A stretch of DNA of 9,165 nt from Bdellovibrionales bacterium (GCA_947457605.1 CANGWP010000091.1:1-9165); one strand, 5' to 3'. Counted from the stretch's first letter, positions 1-6,374 are shown. Made by a program: numbers and translations. Notes: a model not told the origin generated them from the letters alone.

Positions 1-455
1 CCTCGACGAAATTCATCCACAAGATTCCGATCCGCCGTAACAAACGCAAGGTAAAGGAAGCTGGGCTCGCCCCTCAGCATCAAACATACTGAAATCGCCC
101 AGACCTTCTTCTGCTCAGGCTTGTATTCGGAAATGAGCACATACCTGAAGTCCCCTTTTTGGGTCTTCTCGCGCCAAACCTCATCCGGATTCTCAAGCGC
201 CATCCATCGAAAGTGGGCGTATCTTTCACGTTCCTCTGCGCTAAGGTCCGTCGGTGAAACGTGGCGGCCATACTCGCGCTCCAGTTTCTCGATGTCGGGA
301 GTGAAATGTGCAACAATGCAGCCTTCGTCACAAAAAAAACGTCCTACTTCCTCTTCCACAAAGAGTGCCTCTTCGCGCGCGGGGATGACTTTTTTGCACT
401 CAAAACAATTTATTTTTTTTGATTTTTTTGCGGGACTGCGAGGTTTTGAACTCAT
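1..455 (-). CDS. Cys-rich zinc-ribbon-like hypothetical protein, N-terminal part (runs off window)
   Basis: The reading frame starts at the ATG at 455-453 and is open to the left edge, giving 151 codons with no stop, so only the N-terminal part is present. A strong ribosome binding site (GGAGGAATT) lies just upstream of the start. The first 15 residues are rich in Lys and Ser. They are followed by C17-x2-C20 and then C42-x3-C46 (FFCDEGC), a spacing that resembles small TRASH/YHS-like or MYM-type zinc ribbons; metal binding is inferred from the cysteines alone. After about residue 50 the sequence is charged and has no motif I recognise, and no signal peptide is present. The gene diverges from the genes beginning near 500. 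It carries three homopolymer runs of 7-8 nt (332-339, 413-420, 423-429) within its first 45 codons. The frame and start look real; the function is unknown. Confidence 0.75.
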   Translation of the reverse strand, partial: MSSKPRSPAKKSKKINCFECKKVIPAREEALFVEEEVGRFFCDEGCIVAHFTPDIEKLEREYGRHVSPTDLSAEERERYAHFRWMALENPDEVWREKTQKGDFRYVLISEYKPEQKKVWAISVCLMLRGEPSFLYLAFVTADRNLVDEFRR

Positions 456-496
456 CCTGAATTCCTCCGGGAACAATCCCGATTGAAGCCCGATCC

Positions 497-676
497 ATGG
501 GCCTTTTTACAAGTGTCTGCCCGGAACAAACCCCCGTCAATGACAGGATTTTGATTCCCGATGTTGACATTTTTTTGTCGTTGCAGAAGGGGGAGAATCC
601 TTGGAAAATCAAAAGTGGAGACAGGATGTTTCCACTTCTTGACCATCAATCCGGCCCAGGAGGGGCAGCGGGATGA
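497..676 (+). CDS. Possible 59-aa ORF ending on the start codon of the next gene
   Basis: An ATG at 497 opens a 59-codon frame that ends with TGA at 674-676. This overlaps the ATG at 673 of the following gene in an ATGA arrangement typical of translational coupling. The peptide begins MGLFTSVCPEQTPVND and has a plausible mixed composition with one Cys and a Gly-rich end. It fills almost the whole gap between the divergent gene at 455 and the gene at 673. There is no clear ribosome binding site before 497, and I recognise no family. The downstream gene has its own good ribosome binding site inside this frame, so the overlap may be chance. This is a low-confidence candidate that conservation in relatives would settle. 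Confidence 0.3.
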   Translation: MGLFTSVCPEQTPVNDRILIPDVDIFLSLQKGENPWKIKSGDRMFPLLDHQSGPGGAAG

Positions 677-981
677 TTACCATCAATCAAAACCAACTCA
701 ACACCGTCGAATACCTCATTCAACAATCAGCGCAGGGAAACCACGTTCTTTTTGACCTGGAGCTCGTGCGGAAAGTTTTTAGCATCAAAACCCCTCCCAT
801 GAGTGAAACAGAGGCACGCGAGGTGGAATCCCACATTGAAAAGCTGATTACGCTCGAAACCTTTGAAAAACAAAAGGCCTACGTGGAGGCTCTCCCCGAG
901 GAAATTTTGTACAGGGTGATCAAGACTTATTTCAATATCGTTGAAAACGATATGTTCGAAAAAAGCCAGGTACGCCATTAA
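673..981 (+). CDS. Hypothetical 102-aa helical protein
   Basis: The ATG at 673 is preceded at 7 nt by AGGAGGGG, an excellent ribosome binding site. The product is acidic to neutral and looks almost entirely alpha-helical. It has no signal peptide, no membrane segment and no cysteines. A Glu/Lys-rich middle part (about residues 44-70) might pack as helical hairpins. I do not recognise the family. The stop lies 30 nt before the start of the coiled-coil/Hsp20-like gene on the same strand. The two genes probably share a transcript, and this protein could be a partner of the chaperone-like product. That partnership is inferred from position only. The minus-strand frame across this gene and the start of the next is a shadow. 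Confidence 0.8.
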   Translation: MITINQNQLNTVEYLIQQSAQGNHVLFDLELVRKVFSIKTPPMSETEAREVESHIEKLITLETFEKQKAYVEALPEEILYRVIKTYFNIVENDMFEKSQVRH

Positions 982-1011
982 AGCCACCGGCAGAAAAGAG
1001 GATCGATCGGC

Positions 1012-2157
1012 ATGAATCCAATACAGACTCAAAGCCAAACCAGTCAGGAACTTGCAGACTCCCTTCGCAGCCAGAAAAAACAAAAAGAGGAACTTCAGGA
1101 ATCCCATGAACGCGAAATGGAGAACCTGAAAAAATCCTACGCGGCGGAAAAAGCAGAATCCGTGGATCGATTTGAGTCCTCGGCCCAAAATGGCCGACTC
1201 ACCCACTACGAAAATTTGCGCAAACTGAAAAGCCAAATCAATCGCGAAGAACGCGACCTCGAGTCACGAGGACGGGAGTCCATCGCGAACAAGACGCTTC
1301 GCCTCCAGAAGGATGAAACCCTTGCGGACTCAGAGGGCAGAAAGAGAGTCGATCAGACCCTGAAAAAGTATGCCGCATTGGAAGAGTATCAAAGGCAGGC
1401 GACCAAACAGGCAAACGACGAGGCCAATGACCTTCGTGAAAGAAGTACGCGACAAATCATGGAAAATGCGGAAAACAGCGTGGAAGCACTTCGACACGAG
1501 AAAACGCGCTACCTTGAGGATCGCAAACAAAACCATTCCCAAGCGCTCAATGGAATTGAAGAACATTATCAGGATCTGAGAAGTGACTTTCAGACGCGTC
1601 ACCGGGAAGAACTGACCTCGATCGAGGAAAAAAGATTCCGGGATTTGAATCAGAAACGTCTGGAGGGTGCTCGTCTCTTCTCGCTGCAGGAGCAGCAAAA
1701 GAATGATCCCTTTTATCAACTCCAGCGTTTTGAGAGCAGCATGGTGGATGAGGGAAATTCCTACCGTTTGAGCGTAAAGGTTCCGGCCCATGAACGAAAG
1801 AACCTGAAAATCCAGGCAAATGGTCAGGATGTACAACTGATCGGGGTCAGGGTCAGCGATCAAGAGGCTTTTGAGCAGGGGCGTACCATCAACACGAGGA
1901 CCCATCAGACCCTCTCGGAAAAGATCAATCTCGACACCCCAATCGATGCAAGAGCCATCACACGAACGGAAACCGAGGCGGGGGTTGAGTTTCACATTCC
2001 AAAATACGGCCCCTCCCACAGGATCAATGCGGAAAACCGGGACACCGTTCAAGCGGAACGCAACAATGCCAAGATTGCGAAACAGATCCGGTTTTCAGAA
2101 ACACTGCCGGCACCGGCCTTTGTAAGTCCGAAGGCCGGAAAGGGAACGCTCGGCTAA
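1012..2157 (+). CDS. Coiled-coil protein with C-terminal Hsp20/alpha-crystallin-like domain
   Basis: This 381-aa cytosolic protein has an AGAGGA ribosome binding site 9 nt before the ATG. Residues 10-230 are rich in Glu, Lys, Arg, Gln and Ala with very few Pro or Gly, and read as long coiled coils. Residues 232-333 match the layout of a small heat-shock protein. They begin NDPFYQLQRFESS, then YRLSVKVPAHERKNLKI (beta strands with the P-x-x-x-[KR]-x-x-[IL] pattern), an EQGR loop, THQTLSEKINLDTPIDARAI (in the place of the usual SFxRxFxLP segment), and TEAGVEFHIPK (in the place of DGVLxxxxPK). Typical small Hsps are 140-200 aa with an unstructured N-terminus, so a coiled coil of more than 200 residues is unusual. 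A tail of about 45 residues follows and lacks an obvious I-x-I anchor. The role is probably holdase-like or scaffold-like; this is inferred from the domain only. It lies 30 nt after the 102-aa gene and is likely in one operon with it. Confidence 0.85.
   Translation: MNPIQTQSQTSQELADSLRSQKKQKEELQESHEREMENLKKSYAAEKAESVDRFESSAQNGRLTHYENLRKLKSQINREERDLESRGRESIANKTLRLQKDETLADSEGRKRVDQTLKKYAALEEYQRQATKQANDEANDLRERSTRQIMENAENSVEALRHEKTRYLEDRKQNHSQALNGIEEHYQDLRSDFQTRHREELTSIEEKRFRDLNQKRLEGARLFSLQEQQKNDPFYQLQRFESSMVDEGNSYRLSVKVPAHERKNLKIQANGQDVQLIGVRVSDQEAFEQGRTINTRTHQTLSEKINLDTPIDARAITRTETEAGVEFHIPKYGPSHRINAENRDTVQAERNNAKIAKQIRFSETLPAPAFVSPKAGKGTLG
2113..2138 (+). repeat. Perfect 8-bp inverted repeat at the 3' end of the coiled-coil/Hsp20 gene
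   Basis: CCGGCCTT at 2113-2120 is exactly mirrored by AAGGCCGG at 2131-2138 with a 10-nt loop, inside the last 15 codons of the gene. It is followed by an A/G-rich stretch rather than a run of T, so it does not qualify as an intrinsic terminator. It could protect the 3' end of the mRNA or help a factor-dependent stop. Confidence 0.6.
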
Positions 2158-2322
2158 GCCGCTTCACTCAATTGCTTTCGATCAGGACTCTTAGACACTG
2201 TAAAAACCTTGGACAGAAACTAATTTGATTTAATGGGGCAAGCCATTGTTTTCATGAGTCAGAACGATCAAAGAAGGTCTGGCATCATGGTTGCAACATA
2301 CTGGCTAGAAGGAAAACACAAG

Positions 2323-2628
2323 ATGTCAGCAACCCGCGATTCAAGCCAAAACGCAACCTTTGTCTTCTCCAACTTCTACCAACTGTACCAAAAGGAGAAA
2401 TCAAAATTCAGGGACGAATCCTCCCCCATCAAGGGCGTTGTCCTTGCACCTAAAGTAGAAGCTGCGGCCGTCTCCCCGTCAGATCAGGAATCGTATCGTG
2501 AATGGGCAACGAACGAAGTTCAGGCAGGAAAGAAAAGCCTCGCCGCTGATTTGCTCGAATTGCGGAATGCACGTAAAAAACTTACCTTCCTGATTCAGGA
2601 AATGGACGACCTATTGAAACGGGAGTAG
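2323..2628 (+). CDS. Hypothetical ~101-aa protein
   Basis: The frame can begin at 2233, 2287 or 2323. I chose ATG 2323 (MSATRDSSQN) because AGAAGGA sits 10 nt before it and 2233 has no ribosome binding site. ATG 2287 has a weaker AGAAGG and is also possible. The product is soluble and highly charged, with no signal peptide and no Cys in the short form. It has a central segment with Ala and Pro, and a C-terminal helix from about residue 65 (AADLLELRNARKKLTFLIQE) that is strongly amphipathic. I do not recognise a family. The stop is only 4 nt from the stop of the convergent minus-strand operon. The gap of about 165 nt to the previous gene holds no clear hairpin; a weak promoter-like pair (TTGGAC 2209 and TAATGG 2231) would favour a start downstream of 2233. 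Confidence 0.65.
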   Translation: MSATRDSSQNATFVFSNFYQLYQKEKSKFRDESSPIKGVVLAPKVEAAAVSPSDQESYREWATNEVQAGKKSLAADLLELRNARKKLTFLIQEMDDLLKRE

Positions 2629-2632
2629 AAAA

Positions 2633-2977
2633 TTATACAAGACTCGAATCAGAATCAGATGAAGTTTTGTCCTTCACCTTGATTTTCACTTCCAGAGTCA
2701 CTTCATTTTTTTTGAAAAACTCTGCAACCATGACCGTCGGATCAATCTTGTCCTGAACCTTGGTCATCATTTCGCTGACCACGCTTTGCATGAACTCCTT
2801 GCGAACGTTCTTCGCTCCGTCCAGGATGCTCCCCACAATTTCCTTGGGAAGCTTGAACTCGGAAACCAGGGTCTTGAGCGCCTCTTCGGTAAGGAAAAAG
2901 GCTCCCACTCCGGCAGTCATCAGCTTTTTGGCCCAGGAAATGGAACCCGCCTGCTCGTCACGATCCTCGGGCTTCAC
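2633..2977 (-). CDS. Hypothetical 114-aa helical protein, last gene of the pilZ-glpX operon
   Basis: The start is a GTG at 2977-2975 that overlaps the TGA of the upstream SRPBCC gene (GTGA), which implies translational coupling. The product begins MKPEDRDEQAGS. It has a moderately hydrophobic amphipathic helix (WAKKLMTAGVGAFFLTEEAL, about 15-34), more helices, a beta-like VTLEVKIKVKDK strand near residue 95, and an acidic Ser/Asp tail. There is no signal peptide. The pattern of a Gly/Ala-rich helix, then TEEAL, then a Leu/Lys-rich helix faintly resembles phasin-like proteins associated with polyhydroxyalkanoate granules. I cannot confirm this, and the function should be treated as unknown. 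The position suggests it works with the SRPBCC protein, perhaps at membranes or on a hydrophobic ligand. Confidence 0.75.
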   Translation of the reverse strand: MKPEDRDEQAGSISWAKKLMTAGVGAFFLTEEALKTLVSEFKLPKEIVGSILDGAKNVRKEFMQSVVSEMMTKVQDKIDPTVMVAEFFKKNEVTLEVKIKVKDKTSSDSDSSLV

Positions 2978-3405
2978 AGTTTTTTCGCCCTTTCATAGAA
3001 ACTATTCATCATCGTAGGGAGAGAGCCCTTTACGATTCCTTTCAGAATCAGGGAGGGCACGGAAAAACTGAATTCCACTTCCAGTGAATATCGCACTTTG
3101 CAGGAGGCCGGGCCGGTCGAAGTGATCTTCCACGCTCCATTGTTCACTTTGAAGAAGTCACTCTTTACCAGGCTCCAGTTCACCTCTCCCTGCTCGGGCG
3201 CTTCCTTGATCCTCAAGGTATAGCTCATGTCCTTTGACATCATGGAAAGGTCATAATGGGCAATGATGGTGCCATCGGGGTTTTTCTCGGCCTTGACTTT
3301 CCTCATGCCATCGACGAACTCAGGGTACTTTTCGTAGTCGGCAACCGCCTTGAAAAACTTATCCGCACTCACTTCATAGGTTTTTTCGCTCTCAGCCTGG
3401 GCCAT
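2974..3405 (-). CDS. SRPBCC (START/COQ10-like, RatA-type) family protein
   Basis: This 143-aa protein has a strong AAGGAG ribosome binding site 6 nt before the ATG at 3405. The N-terminus (SADKFFKAVADYEKYPEFVD) is the typical opening of the polyketide cyclase / coenzyme-Q-binding COQ10 subfamily of the SRPBCC fold: a beta strand, two short helices and the D-[YF]-x-x-[YF]-P-x-F motif. Alternating beta strands follow (IIAHYDLSMM, YTLRIKEAP, VNWSLVKSDFF, GAWKITSTG, CKVRYSLEVEF). A long C-terminal helix (PTMMNSFYERAKKL) closes the cavity. Members bind small hydrophobic ligands such as lipids or quinones, and the bacterial RatA branch has been linked to ribosomes. The ligand here is unknown. It lies 14 nt downstream of glpX and its end overlaps the start of the next gene, so it is firmly operonic. 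Confidence 0.88.
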   Translation of the reverse strand: MAQAESEKTYEVSADKFFKAVADYEKYPEFVDGMRKVKAEKNPDGTIIAHYDLSMMSKDMSYTLRIKEAPEQGEVNWSLVKSDFFKVNNGAWKITSTGPASCKVRYSLEVEFSFSVPSLILKGIVKGSLPTMMNSFYERAKKL

Positions 3406-3419
3406 GTGATTCTCCTTGA

Positions 3420-4373
3420 TTACTGAATGTTTTTCTTTTCAAACCGATGTTCGGTTTGTACATAACGGATCGTGCCGGTCTCGGAGCGCATCACCACCGA
3501 GTGGGAATGGGCACCTCCCGGGAAGAAACGAACGCCGCTTAGGAAGGTTCCCTGCGTGACACCTGTTGCACAAAACATGACATTTCCTTTTGCCAGATCA
3601 TGGATCCCATAAATTCTGCCAGGATCCGTAATCCCCATTTTTCGGGCGCGCTCGATTTGATCCGGTGTTTTGAAATTCAAACGTCCAATAAAGTCACCAC
3701 CCCGGCAGCGAAGGGCGGCCGCAGCGATCACGCCCTCGGGCGCCCCACCGCTCCCAAACAACACATCCACCCCGCTAAAGGGTTCGGTGGTGGCAATCGC
3801 GGCTGAAACATCACCATCTCCGATGAGCCAGATCCGGGCTCCACTCATCCGGACTTCCTTGATGAGTTCCTCATGCCGGGGACGATCCAGAATGATCGCA
3901 GTGAGATCGGATACCGAACATTTTTTTGCGCGCGCAATCTCTTTTAGATTCTGGGTCGGAGTGCGGTTCAGATCGATGGCGCCTTTGGCTTCGGGGCCTA
4001 CCGCAATTTTTTCCATGTAAACATCGGGTGCATGAAGGAAGTTTCCATCCTCTGCAATCGCGATCACCGAGATCGAGTTATTGAGCCCCTTTGCGCAAAT
4101 CGTGGTGCCCTCGAGCGGATCAAGGGCCAGATCGAGGCGCGCGGAGCCTCCCTTACCCACTTTTTCTCCGATGTAGAGCATGGGAGCCTCATCCCGTTCT
4201 CCCTCTCCGATGACCACGCGACCATCAAACTCGATGGAATTGAGCGCATTTCTCATCGCATCCACCGCGGCTTGATCGGCAAGCTTCTCGTCTCCGCGAC
4301 CCATGAGGCGTGCACTGGAAAGTGCTGCAGCCTCGGTCACCCTCACAAACTCAAGAGCGAAGTTCCGATTCAT
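3420..4373 (-). CDS. glpX: Fructose-1,6-bisphosphatase class II (GlpX)
   Basis: It hydrolyses fructose-1,6-bisphosphate to fructose-6-phosphate plus phosphate in gluconeogenesis, with divalent metal, in the cytosol. At 317 aa it is slightly shorter than E. coli GlpX. All the signature segments are present: K30/D33, G56-EGERDEAP, LDPLEGTT (D85, E88), Y119, GDGD (186-188) and APEGV (E213). These line up with the metal-binding and catalytic residues known for E. coli GlpX, so the enzyme should be active. In some bacteria members of this family also act on sedoheptulose-1,7-bisphosphate. The ATG is only 2 nt after the stop of the PilZ gene. Only a modest GGAGTGG precedes it, so translation is probably coupled to the PilZ protein. 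The SRPBCC gene follows after 14 nt. Confidence 0.97.
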   Translation of the reverse strand: MNRNFALEFVRVTEAAALSSARLMGRGDEKLADQAAVDAMRNALNSIEFDGRVVIGEGERDEAPMLYIGEKVGKGGSARLDLALDPLEGTTICAKGLNNSISVIAIAEDGNFLHAPDVYMEKIAVGPEAKGAIDLNRTPTQNLKEIARAKKCSVSDLTAIILDRPRHEELIKEVRMSGARIWLIGDGDVSAAIATTEPFSGVDVLFGSGGAPEGVIAAAALRCRGGDFIGRLNFKTPDQIERARKMGITDPGRIYGIHDLAKGNVMFCATGVTQGTFLSGVRFFPGGAHSHSVVMRSETGTIRYVQTEHRFEKKNIQ

Positions 4374-4375
4374 TT

Positions 4376-5041
4376 TCAGGCCACTCCGTTCAAATGATTC
4401 AGCACAAGGCTCTTCAGCTCGGGATTGTCGATCGGAGCATGTTCGACCAATTCACGGGCCGTCCGTACCAAAGTCCGATCAATCATCGGATCATACTCAA
4501 TCAGACGCGTTTCAAGCCTGACAATCCCGTGGGCAGAGCCTTCGTCCGCTTCCGCAAGAGCTTGCCCTGTTTGCACTCCGGAATCGGATTCCCACTGGAT
4601 GAAATTCTGATGAATGTAAAGCATCCAGCGCCCGGGCTGATAAAACAGCAAATCCACACCTACAGGGTTGTGGAACCAATGGGTTGCATTCACATCCGGA
4701 AGATCGAACTTTCGAAGATTCACTCCAAGGCGCTCAGGATGAGAAATGTCGTCGAGGTGGGACAACAGCTCTTTGCTCGGATTTACCCATTCCGCTCCGA
4801 TCAGAGTCCCGCGGATGTTTCGCACCTGAAAGGAGCAATTGATCTTGCGACCCTCAACCTTGATCACGCCCTCATGAATCGAGGAAACTGCGAATTTCGG
4901 AAGATCTGCGCGGTCCATGAGGCGAACTGCAAGCCCCCCTCGGGAAACATCCTGAACCGGAAAAGTCTTGGTTTCTCCGGAATCGAGAAACTGGCAGTGA
5001 GAGATGTGGAATCTTGGAAGCTTGCGTTTTTCATGGTGCAT
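4376..5041 (-). CDS. PilZ-domain (c-di-GMP-binding) protein with extra C-terminal domain
   Basis: This 221-aa protein begins MHHEKRKLPRF. The PilZ signature is intact: R6-x3-R10, then D31-V-S-R-G-G36 (the [DN]-x-S-x-x-G motif), and beta strands to about residue 90 ending IGAEWVNPSKE. Family knowledge says these residues grip cyclic di-GMP. Residues 100-221 form a second region, with strands such as VGVDLLFY and RWMLYIHQNFIQWE and a helical end, that I cannot name. There is no signal peptide or membrane segment. It is the first gene of the glpX operon, which places a second-messenger receptor directly upstream of a gluconeogenic enzyme. The start has no good ribosome binding site, and a weak promoter-like pair lies so close that the message may be nearly leaderless. 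The opposite-strand frame 4310-5107 is a shadow. Confidence 0.9.
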   Translation of the reverse strand: MHHEKRKLPRFHISHCQFLDSGETKTFPVQDVSRGGLAVRLMDRADLPKFAVSSIHEGVIKVEGRKINCSFQVRNIRGTLIGAEWVNPSKELLSHLDDISHPERLGVNLRKFDLPDVNATHWFHNPVGVDLLFYQPGRWMLYIHQNFIQWESDSGVQTGQALAEADEGSAHGIVRLETRLIEYDPMIDRTLVRTARELVEHAPIDNPELKSLVLNHLNGVA

Positions 5042-5052
5042 ACGAGGCAGAG

Positions 5053-5080
5053 TTTATCCTCAATTTTCGTTGAAAGGCAA
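5053..5080 (-). promoter_or_regulatory. Candidate promoter of the pilZ-glpX operon
   Basis: Read on the minus strand, TTGCCT (5080-5075), a 16-nt spacer and GATAAA (5058-5053) resemble a sigma-70 promoter with four of six matches in each box. Transcription would start only a few bases before the ATG at 5041, which would fit the lack of a ribosome binding site. This is a weak pattern match. Confidence 0.3.
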
Positions 5081-5099
5081 AACTTTTGGGTTTTACAAA
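5070..5099 (+). promoter_or_regulatory. Candidate pgsA promoter with overlapping small inverted repeat
   Basis: TTGAAA (5070-5075), an 18-nt spacer and TACAAA (5094-5099) form a possible sigma-70 promoter in the 87-bp gap between the divergent PilZ gene and pgsA. The inverted repeat GGGTTT-TAC-AAACCC (5088-5102) covers the -10 region and could be a small operator or an mRNA hairpin. This is a suggestion from pattern only. Confidence 0.3.
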
Positions 5100-5128
5100 C
5101 CCCATGAAAAAGCGCATCCTCAGTTCCG

Positions 5129-5803
5129 ATGGAATCCGGTCAGGAACCCTTTGATCAGCTCACCTTTCACACCACCCCGAACTACCTGACCCTTCTTCGG
5201 GTGATCATGGTTCCTGCGGTAATCCTTAGCCTTTTCCAGGGGACTCCGTTTTGGGACTTTTTTGCCGCCGTTTTCTTCGGCATCGCCGGCATTACCGACT
5301 ATTTTGATGGCTATCTTGCCCGGAAGTACAAGATTGAAACCGTTTACGGAAAGCTTCTCGATCCCCTCGCAGACAAGTTCCTGGTCATTTGCTCCCTGAT
5401 CATGCTTCAGCATCTGGGTCGCATGAGCCCCGTTGTGGTCATGGTCCTCGTTTGCCGGGAACTCACCATCACCGGCCTTCGAGCCCTTGCCTCGGCCGAA
5501 GGCGTGATCGTTGCGGCATCTTCCGGCGGAAAGTGGAAGACAGCAATCCAGATGACCGCCATTCCGTGCCTCATGATTCGGGATGTTTTTGGGATTCCGT
5601 TTTATGCCATCGGGATGTGGCTCACCTATCTGTCGCTTGCGTTTTCGCTTTGGAGCGCCAAGGACTACATTGTGGATTTCTTCAAGGGCTTGAAGGTGGC
5701 ATCTGCGATCCGGAAAGAGAGACGGATCCAGAAAAAAATGGCGCGCCAGAAGAAACGCGAACTCAAATTGAAGTCAAAGCTTCAGCGACGCTCTTCCATT
5801 TAA
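5129..5803 (+). CDS. pgsA: CDP-diacylglycerol--glycerol-3-phosphate 3-phosphatidyltransferase
   Basis: It makes phosphatidylglycerophosphate from CDP-diacylglycerol and glycerol-3-phosphate at the inner membrane, the committed step to phosphatidylglycerol and cardiolipin. The complete CDP-alcohol phosphotransferase signature is present: D57-x2-D60-G61-x2-A64-R65-x8-G74-x3-D78-x3-D82. The PNYLTLLRVIMVPAV opening (17-31) is typical of PgsA. Several hydrophobic helices follow up to about residue 185. The last 30 residues are strikingly basic, about half Lys or Arg, and extend beyond a usual PgsA of roughly 180-200 aa. ATG 5129 is the first possible start after an in-frame stop at 5105, but it lacks a ribosome binding site. 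A 16-codon ORF (ATG 5104 to TGA 5154) overlaps it in another frame. The gene converges on the adenosyltransferase with a 10-nt gap. Another CDP-alcohol transferase is possible but less likely. Confidence 0.93.
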   Translation: MESGQEPFDQLTFHTTPNYLTLLRVIMVPAVILSLFQGTPFWDFFAAVFFGIAGITDYFDGYLARKYKIETVYGKLLDPLADKFLVICSLIMLQHLGRMSPVVVMVLVCRELTITGLRALASAEGVIVAASSGGKWKTAIQMTAIPCLMIRDVFGIPFYAIGMWLTYLSLAFSLWSAKDYIVDFFKGLKVASAIRKERRIQKKMARQKKRELKLKSKLQRRSSI

Positions 5804-5813
5804 AATTCCTGAT

Positions 5814-6374
5814 CTACGCGTTCTTTTTTGGGGGAACCCACTTGGTTTCCACCTGTCCCAATACCTGATTCACATGGCGGGCCATCACAAAAAGGTAATC
5901 ACTGAGACGATTCAGATACCGGATCAGCTCTTGGCGAACCGGCTCATTGTGGCCCAAATCCACACATTCCCGCTCGCTTCTTCGTACGATGGTTCGCGCA
6001 AGGTGAAGCGCTGAACCCGCGGATCCGCCATTCGGAAGAATGAAATTTTTAAGCGGCTGAAGCAGGGCCTCCATTTCATCGATTTCCTGCTCAAGTTTTT
6101 GGATCTCGGACTCCTCCACAAAGGGGCAGGAGGTGCTGGCCCCGTTTTGCGTGGCAAGTTCTGAGCCCACCTGAAAAAGCTCATTTTGGATGCGGATCAA
6201 GCGCCCTTGGATCAGGGATTCCTTAGCTGGCAAAAAAGAAATCGCGAGCCCAATCATGGAATTGGCCTCATCCACAGTCCCATAGGCATTCACCCTTGGG
6301 TGCGACTTCATGACCCTTCCGCCGCCCCAAAGGGAGGTTTCACCTTGATCACCTGATTTCGTATAAATTTTCAT
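5814..6374 (-). CDS. Cob(I)alamin adenosyltransferase, PduO/MMAB type
   Basis: It transfers the adenosyl group of ATP to cob(I)alamin to make coenzyme B12 in the cytosol. The 186-aa length is normal for single-domain PduO-type enzymes. The ATP-binding N-terminus (YTKSGDQGETSLWGGGRVMK, 4-23), VNAYGTVDEANS (28-39, with the conserved Asp), FILPNGGSAGSALHLARTIV (111-130) followed by RRSER, and YLNRLSDYLFVMAR (153-166) are all intact. The ATG at 6374 has only a weak ribosome binding site. No other cobalamin gene is in the window, so it probably serves scavenged corrinoid for B12-dependent enzymes such as methylmalonyl-CoA mutase or ribonucleotide reductase. It is convergent with pgsA and has no hairpin terminator between them. 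Confidence 0.95.
   Translation of the reverse strand: MKIYTKSGDQGETSLWGGGRVMKSHPRVNAYGTVDEANSMIGLAISFLPAKESLIQGRLIRIQNELFQVGSELATQNGASTSCPFVEESEIQKLEQEIDEMEALLQPLKNFILPNGGSAGSALHLARTIVRRSERECVDLGHNEPVRQELIRYLNRLSDYLFVMARHVNQVLGQVETKWVPPKKNA

Noticed and set aside
727..1236. 169-aa minus-strand Phe/Leu-rich ORF
   Set aside because: It is the shadow of Lys/Glu-rich coding on the plus strand, which translates to Phe/Leu when read in reverse.
1330..2052. 240-aa minus-strand ORF
   Set aside because: Antisense to the coiled-coil/Hsp20 gene; the plus strand has a ribosome binding site and domain structure.
4310..5107. 265-aa plus-strand ORF
   Set aside because: It lies opposite the PilZ gene and the start of glpX, whose motifs are intact. 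The plus-strand product has no recognisable features.
5814..5850. Bidirectional terminator between pgsA and the adenosyltransferase gene
   Set aside because: The hairpin (7 bp with a mismatch) lies inside the adenosyltransferase gene and the T-run is on the wrong side of it.
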